A stretch of DNA of 64,000 bases from Muribaculum sp. (GCA_023663505.1 JAMPHH010000014.1:8762-72761); one strand, 5' to 3'. Counted from the first letter of the stretch, positions 26,338-34,726 are shown. Notes: generated by a model from the letters alone, not told the origin. Made by a program: numbers and translations.

Positions 26338-27258
26338 TCACTCTTTGGAAATATCAACTACTTTTTTTAATTTTTTTATATATTGTCTGCAGAGAGGGCT
26401 AAGCTTCCTCTCCCGACTTGTAATAATCCCAAGCTCTATCACCTCATTCGTATCATATGGTATAACCACCACTTTACTTTCTTTAGAATCAGTTTCATTC
26501 ATACTTTTATAGCCGCTTCCCAGCGTATATGCGTCTAGCTGCTCAAGCATTGTATGTGCTGTCATATTATCAGTAACAATTATTGTTTTATCCGAGTCAT
26601 GATCTTCAACAATTTCCTCAGAATAAAACTGCATACTGTTTTCACCCTGATAATATTTCACATACGGATATGGCGCAAGCTCATCGCTTGTAATAACTTT
26701 CCTTTGGGCAAGCGGATGCTTTGCACTTATATATACGTATGGACATCTTTCCTTTATAAGCTCAAACTCTAAATTTCTTTGGTCTATCTCTCCCATAAGC
26801 ACCTTATTGCTCCTGTTACAAAGAAGCACTCCTACCTCTGCCTGACCTTCCTGAACAAATCTGAGAACTTCCTTTGTCTTCACCTCCAAAAAACGCACCT
26901 TGTAATGTTCATCGGGTACATGCTCTGCAAGAAGCTCTACCACAGCCTTAGAAGCGATCATACAATGCTGACAAGCCACGTTTAATATATTATTATCTTC
27001 CTGCTTATTGATATAATAATCTTCAATGAACCCCATCTGCTCCATAATTGGAGCGAGCTGGCTTAACAGCACCACGCCTTCCTTGGTCAATGATACTCCG
27101 TTCTTATTCCGCTCAAATATCTGTATCATTAACTCCTGTTCTAAATCTTTTATCGCACTTGACACGTTAGGCTGTGTCACAAGCAGTTCCTTTGCCGCTT
27201 TAGAAAAGGAATTATGTTTTGCCGTATACATTACATACTTTATCTGTTGGAGATTCAT
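26338..27258 (-). CDS. LysR-family transcriptional regulator
   Basis: A 306-residue regulator. The N-terminal winged HTH is canonical: MNLQQIKYVMYTAKHNSFSK, then AAKELLVTQPNVSSAIKDLE and FERNKNGVSLTKEG. The remainder is a LysR substrate-binding domain. The frame extends to 27318, but the MNLQQ start at 27256-27258 is the family start. It reads the same way as the dehydrogenase-aminotransferase-MATE unit and is divergent from glutamate dehydrogenase, so either or both could be targets. The effector is unknown; a 2-oxo or amino acid would fit. Confidence 0.92.
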   Translation of the reverse strand: MNLQQIKYVMYTAKHNSFSKAAKELLVTQPNVSSAIKDLEQELMIQIFERNKNGVSLTKEGVVLLSQLAPIMEQMGFIEDYYINKQEDNNILNVACQHCMIASKAVVELLAEHVPDEHYKVRFLEVKTKEVLRFVQEGQAEVGVLLCNRSNKVLMGEIDQRNLEFELIKERCPYVYISAKHPLAQRKVITSDELAPYPYVKYYQGENSMQFYSEEIVEDHDSDKTIIVTDNMTAHTMLEQLDAYTLGSGYKSMNETDSKESKVVVIPYDTNEVIELGIITSRERKLSPLCRQYIKKLKKVVDISKE

Positions 27259-27471
27259 AAGCTGCACCCTACTATTTTTATTTGTAGGCTCTAAAACAGG
27301 ACACAAAAACTTATCCACAACCTACCCTTGCTTCACTATCTTACATTTACAATAGCATAATAGCAATTTCCTTTCAATACTTAATAAAATTAGGTTTTTC
27401 ACAGCATTTATTTATAAAAAATAAGTTTTTTGATTAAATATTTAAAATAAAATCTTTTCTTAGGAAATTTG

Positions 27472-27500
27472 TTGACTTTTTGAAATGGAAAAATTATTAT
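27472..27500 (+). promoter_or_regulatory. Promoter of glutamate dehydrogenase
   Basis: TTGACT at 27472-27477, a 17-base spacer and TATTAT at 27495-27500. Start near 27507, about 45 bases before the ATG. Confidence 0.75.
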
Positions 27501-27508
27501 TTCTAAAA

Positions 27509-27519
27509 CCGACGGTCGG
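27509..27519. promoter_or_regulatory. Palindrome at the gdh transcription start
   Basis: CCGACGGTCGG is a perfect 11-bp dyad with a one-base centre, in otherwise AT-rich DNA. It overlaps the predicted start, the usual place for a repressor operator. Confidence 0.45.
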
Positions 27520-27551
27520 CAAACAATGCTTTAAGATATAGGGAGGAAAAT

Positions 27552-28814
27552 ATGACTGAGAAAAAATATGATCCGTATGAAAATGTAGTAAAAACTATGA
27601 CAAAAGCAATGGAGATTGGTCACATAAACAAGACTATGTTTGAGATTATCAAAAATCCGCAACGTGAAACAAAGGTATATCTGCCTGTTGAAATGGACGA
27701 TGGCACTGTCAGAGTATTTGAAGGATACAGAGTACAACATTCCAACATTCGAGGACCATTCAAGGGCGGTATTCGCTATCATCAGGATTGTACCTTGAAC
27801 GAAGTAAAAGCACTTTCTGTATGGATGTCCTTAAAATGCGCCGTAGCCAATATTCCATATGGCGGTGCAAAAGGCGGCATAAAGGTCGATCCACGTACAC
27901 TTTCTCCACGCGAACTAAAAAATCTGACAAGGCGTTATACCTTTGCAATCGCTCCTATCATTGGTGCAGATACAGATATTCCTGCGCCCGATGTGAATAC
28001 TAATTCGCAGACAATGGCATGGGTACTTGACACTTACAGTCAGTTAAACGGAAAACCTTGTCCCGGAGTAGTTACTGGAAAACCGGTAGAACTTGGCGGC
28101 TCTCGAGGAAGAAACTCCGCGACAGGACGAGGCGTTGTGATAAGCACAAAACTACTTCTTGCAACTCAGGGGAAAGAACTTGCTGGAACAACTGTGGCAA
28201 TTCAGGGCATGGGAAATGTAGGAAGCAATGCCGCCCGTATTTTCTATCACCGCGGTGCAAAAATAGTTGCCGTAAGTGATGTTTCAGGCGGTATTTACTG
28301 CACGGAAGGGCTGAACATCGACAAAATCTCCCAATATCTTAAAACCCCGGGAGCTCTCCTTGCCAACTATAACGAAGAAAATATATCACACATTTCTAAT
28401 GAAAACGTTTTGACATGTAAATGTGATGTACTTGTACCAGCCGCTCTCGAAAATCAAATAAATAAAGATATCGCACAAAAATTACAGTGTCTATATGTTG
28501 TCGAGGCAGCAAATGGTCCCACATCTGAAGCTGGAGACGAGGTGCTTGAGCAACGCGGCATCATACTGATTCCCGATATATTTGCGAACAGCGGCGGTGT
28601 AATCGTTTCCTATTTTGAATGGGTTCAAAATATTCAGGAATTAACTTGGGAGCGTGAACAAGTAAATGATATGCTTGAAAAACTCATGACAAAATCCTTT
28701 CAGCATTTAAGTGAGGTGGTCAAAGAATGCAATTGTACTTATCGCATGGCCGCGTATGTTCTGGCACTCAGGAAGCTGATATATGCCGAAGAAATAAAAG
28801 GAATTTTCCCATAG
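27552..28814 (+). CDS. Glutamate dehydrogenase (RocG/GudB/GdhA type)
   Basis: A 420-residue enzyme that converts glutamate to 2-oxoglutarate and ammonium. The dimerisation/catalytic part has VQHSNIRGPFKGGIRYH and the catalytic Lys in PYGGAKGGIKVDP, then ADTDIPAPDVNT. The nucleotide domain has VAIQGMGNVGSNAAR, and the Asp following (AVSDVSGGIY) suggests NAD use. The length matches the roughly 420-residue NAD enzymes of Firmicutes. GGGAGG is well placed. It would regenerate 2-oxoglutarate for the nearby aminotransferases. Confidence 0.94.
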   Translation: MTEKKYDPYENVVKTMTKAMEIGHINKTMFEIIKNPQRETKVYLPVEMDDGTVRVFEGYRVQHSNIRGPFKGGIRYHQDCTLNEVKALSVWMSLKCAVANIPYGGAKGGIKVDPRTLSPRELKNLTRRYTFAIAPIIGADTDIPAPDVNTNSQTMAWVLDTYSQLNGKPCPGVVTGKPVELGGSRGRNSATGRGVVISTKLLLATQGKELAGTTVAIQGMGNVGSNAARIFYHRGAKIVAVSDVSGGIYCTEGLNIDKISQYLKTPGALLANYNEENISHISNENVLTCKCDVLVPAALENQINKDIAQKLQCLYVVEAANGPTSEAGDEVLEQRGIILIPDIFANSGGVIVSYFEWVQNIQELTWEREQVNDMLEKLMTKSFQHLSEVVKECNCTYRMAAYVLALRKLIYAEEIKGIFP

Positions 28815-28825
28815 GAGGGTACACT

Positions 28826-29266
28826 GTGAAAATAAGGAAAATGCTGATTGATGATTATGACGATGTTTATGCCTTGTGGATGTCATGCACAGGTATGGGA
28901 TTAAATAATTTAGACGATTCCCAAGATGGGATTGATAAATTTATAACAAGAAATCCCGATACTTGTTTTGTTGCTGAAAGTGAAGGTAAAATCATCGGGG
29001 TTATTATGTCTGGAAACGATGGCAGAAGGGGATATATATACCATATATCAGTAAGCCCAAAATATCAAAGGCAAGGAATAGGACATCAGATGGTAAAAAA
29101 AGCAATGCAGGCACTGGAAGTGTGCGGAATAAACAAGGTCGCTCTGGTTGTCTTTGAGCGGAATGAAAATGGCAATACTTTTTGGGAACAACAGGGCTTT
29201 ACCGCACGGAAAGATTTAGTATATAGGAACAAAGCTATAACAGAAATGGTTAGAATCGATACCTGA
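28826..29266 (+). CDS. GNAT-family N-acetyltransferase
   Basis: A 146-residue acetyl-CoA-dependent acetyltransferase. The acetyl-CoA loop motif is VSPKYQRQGIGHQMVKKAM (Q/RxxGxG/A), with VVFERNENGNTFWEQQGF at the C-terminal end. The longer frame from 28727 overlaps gdh; I use GTG at 28826-28828, five bases after AGGAGGG. It follows gdh by 11 bases, so it is in the same transcript. The substrate is unknown. Confidence 0.88.
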   Translation: MKIRKMLIDDYDDVYALWMSCTGMGLNNLDDSQDGIDKFITRNPDTCFVAESEGKIIGVIMSGNDGRRGYIYHISVSPKYQRQGIGHQMVKKAMQALEVCGINKVALVVFERNENGNTFWEQQGFTARKDLVYRNKAITEMVRIDT

Positions 29267-29281
29267 CCACCAATAAGAAAA

Positions 29282-29728
29282 TTATAGTTCAACCCCTCTA
29301 TGCCCTACGGTTGTTGAGAACACAATAAGAGTTTTGGTCCGTCCGAATCTTTGAAGCTCATTGATAAAATGATCAAGCTCTATTGTGTTCTCAAAAAGCA
29401 CTTCCAACAGCATCGAATAATCTCCTGTCACACAATTGCATTCAACCACATTTTTACATTGTTTTATATATGGATAAAACTCCTTTTTTTGAACAGGAGC
29501 TATCTCCAGACAGATAAATGCTTTTGTACCAAGACCCAGCGCAATCGGATCTACTTGTGCTTGATATCCGATAATATATCTTTCGACTTCTAACCGCTGT
29601 ATTCGATTGGAAACAGCCGGCGATGAAAGATTTACCGCTTTTGCCACCTGTTTTATGGGTGTACGAGCATCTCTCTGGAGGATATTTAATATTTGTATAT
29701 CTATTTCGTCCAGCATCCTTTCTCTCAT
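29282..29728 (-). CDS. Lrp/AsnC-family transcriptional regulator
   Basis: A 148-residue regulator. An N-terminal HTH is followed by a RAM effector domain: DEIDIQILNILQRDARTPIK, LSSPAVSNRIQRLE, then VECNCVTGDYSMLLEVLFEN. The family senses amino acids. It faces the gdh-GNAT unit tail to tail and lies at the right end of the amino-acid region, so it plausibly adjusts that region to amino-acid supply. Several starts are possible; the ATG at 29726-29728 has GGAG nine bases before it. Confidence 0.92.
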   Translation of the reverse strand: MRERMLDEIDIQILNILQRDARTPIKQVAKAVNLSSPAVSNRIQRLEVERYIIGYQAQVDPIALGLGTKAFICLEIAPVQKKEFYPYIKQCKNVVECNCVTGDYSMLLEVLFENTIELDHFINELQRFGRTKTLIVFSTTVGHRGVEL

Positions 29729-29862
29729 TACCGCAATCTCCACATTTATTCATATATATCATCCAAACAGTCCGTTCTTTCACCCATCATTTGAGCTCTA
29801 AAATGTTTCCTGTGAGCTATCCTTAAAACCAGAATCTTAGAAAAACAAATTAAAATACTTCA

Positions 29863-30141
29863 TCACAAGCCCTTAAGCTCCCTGATCTTCCTCTGCAAGT
29901 CCTCCACGCCTGCCTGTGCGTTCAAAACAGCCGTGCGCTGCTTCTCAAAGGGCGCGTCCTCCGCGTCCTTATATTGCTCCATGAAAAGGCGCCCGATCTC
30001 CATATAGTTCTTCTTGATCACGTCCTCACAGGTAGCGATCTGGCTCTTGAGACTTGCAATCTCCGCCATCTGCTTCGCCTTGTCCGTGGCTTCCTTCCCC
30101 TTTGTTGTAATGGTATCCCCCAGCTTTTCAAAAAATTCCAT
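29863..30141 (-). CDS. Small coiled-coil protein, hypothetical
   Basis: A 92-residue highly helical protein with heptad-like spacing: MEFFEKLGDTITTKGKEATD, ASLKSQIATCEDVIKKNYME, then AGVEDLQRKIRELKGL. No membrane segment. Small proteins of this look occur in Lachnospiraceae, sometimes fused to a zinc ribbon, but I do not know a function. Its GC-rich codon use resembles the housekeeping genes at the left of the window rather than the AT-rich block next to it. Confidence 0.75.
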   Translation of the reverse strand: MEFFEKLGDTITTKGKEATDKAKQMAEIASLKSQIATCEDVIKKNYMEIGRLFMEQYKDAEDAPFEKQRTAVLNAQAGVEDLQRKIRELKGL

Positions 30142-30354
30142 AGCGTCCCGTCCTTTCCGCCTCTAGGCAACACTAACTCCCACCTACACATAGTATATCT
30201 GTTTTTAGGAAAAGTGGCAAGTATTTCATTGCACTTTCCTATTCGGTTGTGATATAATATTTTTGTTCGGGATAAGCACATGACAGACTAAATCGTGCGA
30301 TTCCATACGTTTCAAATGTTTTTGACTCAAGAGATTTGCGTAAGAGGTAGAATC

Positions 30355-30642
30355 ATGCAGCCATTATATACAGCGCTAAAGGTAAATAATGAAATAGAGC
30401 TCTGCGAGGTTGATAACCCGGATTGCAAGAGAGAGATTGAGCGGGAGCTTTTGAGGAACCGCATCTCCTATTATATCCGTTGGCCCAAGCCCTCTATTTT
30501 TAACCGCAAGAGATTCAACTGCATTATCTGCGTGAATGACAATGCCAGAGACGCGGCGGAGCAGGTGATCAATTCCATTTGCAGCGCCAATAACTACAAT
30601 GTGAAATTCCTGATGAGACATTCGGTGAATCATTACCTGTGA
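30355..30642 (+). CDS. Small conserved hypothetical protein
   Basis: A 95-residue soluble protein (MQPLYTALKVNNEIELCEVD ...). Its middle, RNRISYYIRWPKPSIFNRKR, then CIICVNDNARDAAEQVINSI, resembles the small alpha/beta fold of uncharacterised signal-transducing-type proteins. The ATG at 30355-30357 with AGAGGTAG before it is better than the upstream Met at 30295. A strong terminator follows, then the prophage junction, so this is the last host gene before the phage. Confidence 0.7.
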   Translation: MQPLYTALKVNNEIELCEVDNPDCKREIERELLRNRISYYIRWPKPSIFNRKRFNCIICVNDNARDAAEQVINSICSANNYNVKFLMRHSVNHYL

Positions 30643-30663
30643 ATCTCGCCTAAAACACGAACA

Positions 30664-30716
30664 AAAGCCGCAAACCCTTGATTCTCAACAGAAAATCTTA
30701 GGTTTGCGGCTTTCCT
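30664..30716 (+). terminator. Terminator at the host-prophage junction
   Basis: AAAGCCGCAAACC pairs perfectly with GGTTTGCGGCTTT (13 bp) around a 24-base loop, followed by TTCC. It lies between the last host gene and the tRNA fragment. Confidence 0.75.
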
Positions 30717-30723
30717 TATAAAA

Positions 30724-30750
30724 TGCGGATAACAGGATTTGAACCTGCAC
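30724..30750 (-). other. Prophage attachment site: 3' end of a tRNA
   Basis: On the minus strand these 27 bases are a T-arm (GCAGG TTCAAAT CCTGT) and the 3' acceptor strand TATCCGC plus discriminator A. The rest of a tRNA does not follow. The acceptor implies a gene starting GCGGATA, which fits tRNA-Leu. An integrating phage leaves such a duplicate at one end and the complete tRNA at the other. The body of the phage lies to the right, so the intact tRNA and probably the integrase should be beyond position 64000. Confidence 0.8.
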
Positions 30751-30793
30751 AAAAATCATTCATAAACCCTATATATTTAGCACTTTTTGATTT

Positions 30794-30817
30794 TTCATGA
30801 CAAAATTCATGACAAAA
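30794..30817. repeat. Tandem 12-bp repeat beside the attachment site
   Basis: TTCATGACAAAA occurs twice head to tail without spacer, about 45 bases inside the attachment site and before the endolysin end. Spacing and place suit integrase arm-binding sites. Confidence 0.6.
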
Positions 30818-30831
30818 ATATAAAACTGATG

Positions 30832-31473
30832 CTATACGCTGCCAAGTCCTGCAGTCCAGCTCATGTGCCCCACCACCCCATCGCTTTCCAATCCGTGCCC
30901 TGCTTGGAAGATGCGTGTCAATCTCTCGGTGTCTGCTCCAAAGATGCCATCAGGATTCGCGTCGATAATGATTTGCCACAACTTAACTGCTTTCCCGCGA
31001 CTCCCCCGCCTGATAGTCTTCATGTTAACCTCCGTTTCTTCCGGCTCCATGTCCGGACTCTGATCGTTAAAAAGTACCTGCTCCTCCGCCCGTCTCCTCA
31101 CAAGACCGGGCAAGACTTGCCCCTTACCCTTGTTATATTCAGGTATTTTGGCGCTGATCTGCGCAATCGTGCGGCTACCCTTTTGGGTCAACTGGTCAAT
31201 ACTCCCAACATTGTAGGCGAAACTCACAAGCGCATCATATTGGTTTTGTGTCCAGTGATAGATTTCGTCATACTTCTCTACTGCCTGCTCCGCTTTCGCC
31301 ACGTCTTCCCGCAGGAACTGCTCCGCCAATGCCTGAGAAATGACCTGTCCCGCATACACCCCCTTGGTGTGCCCATATCCAATCGTCCATATCCCGACCG
31401 GATCTTGGTATGCCATCAGGCGACAGCCTTCGTATTTTGCAATTAATTGCAGTCCTCTATCAGATATTTGCAT
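30832..31473 (-). CDS. Endolysin: GH24 lysozyme with peptidoglycan-binding domain
   Basis: A 213-residue lysis enzyme that cuts the glycan backbone of peptidoglycan. The GH24 domain has its catalytic Glu at residue 15 (LIAKYEGCRLMAY), then TIGYGHTKGV and the conserved FAYNVGS. A PG_binding_1-like module covers about residues 150-213 (RRGSRGKAVKLWQIII ... DGIFGADTERLTRIFQ). No signal peptide, so release depends on the holin upstream. The start overlaps the holin end by 14 bases. It is the last phage gene before the attachment site. Confidence 0.94.
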   Translation of the reverse strand: MQISDRGLQLIAKYEGCRLMAYQDPVGIWTIGYGHTKGVYAGQVISQALAEQFLREDVAKAEQAVEKYDEIYHWTQNQYDALVSFAYNVGSIDQLTQKGSRTIAQISAKIPEYNKGKGQVLPGLVRRRAEEQVLFNDQSPDMEPEETEVNMKTIRRGSRGKAVKLWQIIIDANPDGIFGADTERLTRIFQAGHGLESDGVVGHMSWTAGLGSV

Positions 31474-31975
31474 CGTTTCCCTCCTTTAGCTGCGCCTTAA
31501 CCTCCGCCCGCTTTTCTATGTACTGTGCTTCCTGCTTGTCCTGTTCCTCTGTGTCGGGAAGCTCTTGGGTGTATTTACCGAGGAACTGCTGCACGGTGAT
31601 CCATATCTTTTTCACGGGCAGCCCGCACAATGCCATATTTTTCAGGATACTGACAATCTCATACCCCAGATACAGGAGCCCAAAGAAGGAAGCAAGCCCT
31701 ATCTCCTGTAATCCTTCCGGAAGATATTGCACTATCTCCTCGGGGACGAACCCGATCAGATTGATGCCCATGAGCATGTCCGCCACCCCCAAAAAGGCAA
31801 GCGACACAATCATGGATATCTTGCGGATGGCGCCGTCAATGCCTACGCAGGAATTAAACCTGCGCTCTTTGATCGCCCTTCCCACGCCGAAGATCGTGTC
31901 CATGACCACGGCGAGCACTACCGCCTGTACTATTGGATTGTTTGCAAGCTGCATGATGATTGATTCCAGTTTCAT
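31460..31975 (-). CDS. Phage holin (holin family 4 / toxin secretion type)
   Basis: A 171-residue membrane protein with three hydrophobic stretches (VQAVVLAVVMDTIFGVG, ISMIVSLAFLGVADMLMGI, GLASFFGLLYLGYEIVSIL) and a charged C-terminal tail. The pattern DTIFGVGRAIKERRFNS, then YEIVSILKNMALCGLPV is characteristic of this holin family. It would open the membrane for the endolysin. GGAGG precedes the ATG. Confidence 0.9.
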   Translation of the reverse strand: MKLESIIMQLANNPIVQAVVLAVVMDTIFGVGRAIKERRFNSCVGIDGAIRKISMIVSLAFLGVADMLMGINLIGFVPEEIVQYLPEGLQEIGLASFFGLLYLGYEIVSILKNMALCGLPVKKIWITVQQFLGKYTQELPDTEEQDKQEAQYIEKRAEVKAQLKEGNDANI

Positions 31976-31996
31976 AATTTTCGTCCTCCTTTTGTT

Positions 31997-32746
31997 TTAC
32001 TGCATAAAACGCATATAATCCTTTGCATAATGGTCTGCTATCTCATCATCCGAGAGAGCACGGTTGTAGATTCTGACTGCAAATATCTTGCCAGTGTAAT
32101 AATAACCACTCTCCGGACTTAAGCCATTTGGGTTAGCCCCAATCATAAGCACAGAGTTCTTCGTTGGGTCTTTAGGTGTCCCTGATACATCCTTTGCCGC
32201 CGCTAAAAGTCCGTCCTGATAGATGCTGATGGTATTGCCGTCGTATTTCCCGCAAATATATACGGACTCTCCCACAGTGACTGTATTTCCTATCACTTCT
32301 TTGTAGCCATTGTCTATATATACATAAAATCTATATTTTCCATTGTAAATGCCAAACTCGTACCCCCCGCTTTCGCAGTTTGCTACAATATCATGGTAGA
32401 CGGAATGTATCCCTCTCGTGTTGACTACCGCCTCGATAGTAAATGGTGTGGAAAAATTCATTTGCTGACCATCAGTGACATAGGATTGTTTTGCGCTGTC
32501 AAATACCAGCCCGTTTTCTTCCCACGTACAATTATGGCTGCTGCCATTCCTATTGTTTTGGCTCTGATCATACCACCCATCCAGGTTGTTGAAATGAATG
32601 CCATACGGACCATTTTCTATCCCGTCATACATCAACATCAGCTGATCCGAACTGTAAAGTTTGCGGCATTCTGCTTCGGCTCCTGCACCGCCCTCGATTT
32701 TGACCAAGGCTCTAATAACCTTATCTTTCCGCATCAATACGCTCAT
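31997..32746 (-). CDS. LamG/concanavalin-like phage tip protein
   Basis: A 249-residue protein. The C-terminal 150 residues form a LamG-type jelly roll (FTIEAVVNTRGI ... YICGKYDGNTISIYQDGLL ... KIFAVRIYNRALSDDEIADH), a sugar-binding fold common in phage adsorption proteins. The N-terminal 80 residues are a separate segment. The ATG overlaps the upstream stop (ATGA). Its place between tail-fibre-like genes and holin suggests a virion tip or receptor-binding part. Confidence 0.78.
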   Translation of the reverse strand: MSVLMRKDKVIRALVKIEGGAGAEAECRKLYSSDQLMLMYDGIENGPYGIHFNNLDGWYDQSQNNRNGSSHNCTWEENGLVFDSAKQSYVTDGQQMNFSTPFTIEAVVNTRGIHSVYHDIVANCESGGYEFGIYNGKYRFYVYIDNGYKEVIGNTVTVGESVYICGKYDGNTISIYQDGLLAAAKDVSGTPKDPTKNSVLMIGANPNGLSPESGYYYTGKIFAVRIYNRALSDDEIADHYAKDYMRFMQ

Positions 32747-33564
32747 CCTGCACCTCCCTTTAAAAGCATGAATAAAGCTTCCAGTTCCCCCGACACGGTG
32801 GTTGCCTGCCAACAATCGGCATCCCATTCCCCCGTTGTGGAACTGGTGCATTTATACAGACCATTCTTGTATATACTATAATTCCCCTCAACATAAGTCC
32901 TTTCCGACTCATATTCCTCCGATATCACGGCGGGGGCATCCGTGATGTTATAGACCGTCCCGTCCTGCTTTTCCTCGTCCGTCAGGGCGTCATACTCCTC
33001 CTGTGTTACATCCATGATGTTGTCCACATTACTGCTGCCGCCCGTGGCAGCTCCTTGGATGTCAAGTGCCTCCAGAAGCTGCTCCTTGGTGATGTCATCA
33101 TTGAGAGCAATCCCGACAATTTTCCTCGTGTCAGGAACAAGCCCTTCCTTCATGCTCTCCAGTGGTAAGTCTTCCCCCGTGATATTGAGAGCCTCCCAAA
33201 ACTTTTCTTTTGTGATGTCTTCCTTCAGGTCTAGTCCCACGATTGTCCGAGTGTCTTTAACCAGTCCCTCGATGGCAGTCGAAATCGGTATTGTCACCGT
33301 CTTTTTATCCAGCTCCACGCCATCCTTAGTTTTTAAACACAATGTCATGACGTAATCCGTAGTATCCACTTCTAAGTCTATGGTCACTGCTTCCGACTCC
33401 GCCAAAAGGAAAATAGAATAATGCCTGACAAGTTCCTCCTCGATGGCTTCAATGGCGGTGTCATAGTTATCCATTATTTGAGCCGTGGCAGGTGTTGTCT
33501 TGTCCGGTCTCTCCCTCCATCCGTCAGGATATGGTTTTGTGTATGTCCTTTTATAAGCCTCCAT
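32743..33564 (-). CDS. Phage tail/baseplate-associated protein with internal duplication
   Basis: A 273-residue protein. Residues 99-130 and 140-171 are a tandem duplication (EGLVKDTRTIVG ... LNITG versus EGLVPDTRKIVG ... LDIQG). The C-terminal 60 residues (YESERTYVEGNYSIYKNGLY, then TSSTTGEWDADCWQ) look like a small carbohydrate-binding or chitin-binding-type beta domain. No family named with confidence. It is translationally coupled to the LamG protein, and both lie in the adsorption part of the genome. Confidence 0.72.
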   Translation of the reverse strand: MEAYKRTYTKPYPDGWRERPDKTTPATAQIMDNYDTAIEAIEEELVRHYSIFLLAESEAVTIDLEVDTTDYVMTLCLKTKDGVELDKKTVTIPISTAIEGLVKDTRTIVGLDLKEDITKEKFWEALNITGEDLPLESMKEGLVPDTRKIVGIALNDDITKEQLLEALDIQGAATGGSSNVDNIMDVTQEEYDALTDEEKQDGTVYNITDAPAVISEEYESERTYVEGNYSIYKNGLYKCTSSTTGEWDADCWQATTVSGELEALFMLLKGGAG

Positions 33565-33574
33565 CTTGACCTCC

Positions 33575-34726
33575 TTATAAATCTAAAATCGCCAGTGCTG
33601 TTTTTGACTCGTTAAGCTTGTTCTTTAAGACAATGTTTAATCCGTTCCCGTTTTCATAGCAAATTTGTGGCAATCCGCCCTGAATTGTACTAAATTTCAT
33701 ATAATACCCGTCAAATTTACGTGAAGTGACTGCCCCTGACTCCATATTGTATATATATATGGTTTCCTTATATTCAGCACACATAAGCAAAAGCCTGTCT
33801 TGATACACATACGGTGACAGAAAATCCGTGGTTCCAACATCAAAAGTATATTCTTGGCACTTTCCTGACTGCCCTATCTTATATAGTGTCCTTTGGGTCG
33901 TATCCTCCTCATTAGTCAGCATGTACGCAAATGTTCGCCCATAAAAAACATTATAATAATACAACAATGGTTTGCCCCTTGTTATCCTATACAGCAATTC
34001 TCCTTCTAAGATTGTATAATGTAACGCATTACCGTTTAACACACACAGTTTCACGTCATCTTTATCACCAGAACCATAAATCGCAGCAAAAAACGCATCC
34101 CCGAAACACCCCTTGTCACACTCAACCCGATTCAACCCGCCTTCTACTAAAGAATCCACAATAAAATATGAATGCGTGGGAGCTTCCTTGTCTCCCGTAA
34201 TGGAGTACATGTCATGGCGAATTCCCCACTCAGTCCTTTTCAACGTCGCATTCCACCGGGTGTTTACATCTACGGAATGCAAATATTTTTCGCCGATGTT
34301 GGCGTATGCCCATACAGGGGTGCTTGTTTTTCTCCAGTTTTTCAAATCCTCGGAAAAATACATTTCTGTGCTTATGCTTATATATACTTGCCCGTTATAT
34401 GTACTTGGGTAATACGCCATGCCCCATCGCGCCTGCAGCTTCTCATCATACGCATATATTGTGTTACCTTGATTCAAGTCATAATACATCGTGGCAGCAT
34501 TTCTAGTGGACAGATCCCTACTGCCAACATAAAAGGGCGATATAACAACCTCTCCCCCGCCGCCTTTCAGCTTCTCCCACACCAAATGCAGCTCTAAATC
34601 ATCGTCACAATAATATAACCTGTCATGGTGATACCATGCCCCATCCGCTGACTGCCCGATAATGTCCTTGTGCTCCATTGCCTGACCGTCCTGATACCGT
34701 ACTATCCTTGCACTCTGTCTGCCCAT
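33575..34726 (-). CDS. Putative receptor-binding/tail fibre protein, propeller-like
   Basis: A 383-residue protein with an N-terminal phage-attachment segment (about 60 residues ending LVWEKLKGGGGEVV). After it comes a series of beta-rich units with Tyr/Trp-containing strands (YISISTEMYFSEDLKNWRKT; YSITGDKEAPTHSYFIVDSL), like a beta-propeller. No catalytic motif recognised. It is clearly more AT-rich than the baseplate gene upstream, as expected of exchangeable host-range modules. Confidence 0.65.
   Translation of the reverse strand: MGRQSARIVRYQDGQAMEHKDIIGQSADGAWYHHDRLYYCDDDLELHLVWEKLKGGGGEVVISPFYVGSRDLSTRNAATMYYDLNQGNTIYAYDEKLQARWGMAYYPSTYNGQVYISISTEMYFSEDLKNWRKTSTPVWAYANIGEKYLHSVDVNTRWNATLKRTEWGIRHDMYSITGDKEAPTHSYFIVDSLVEGGLNRVECDKGCFGDAFFAAIYGSGDKDDVKLCVLNGNALHYTILEGELLYRITRGKPLLYYYNVFYGRTFAYMLTNEEDTTQRTLYKIGQSGKCQEYTFDVGTTDFLSPYVYQDRLLLMCAEYKETIYIYNMESGAVTSRKFDGYYMKFSTIQGGLPQICYENGNGLNIVLKNKLNESKTALAILDL

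Noticed and set aside
30724..30780. A complete tRNA at the phage boundary
   Set aside because: Only the T-arm and 3' acceptor strand are present; no anticodon or D-arm follows.
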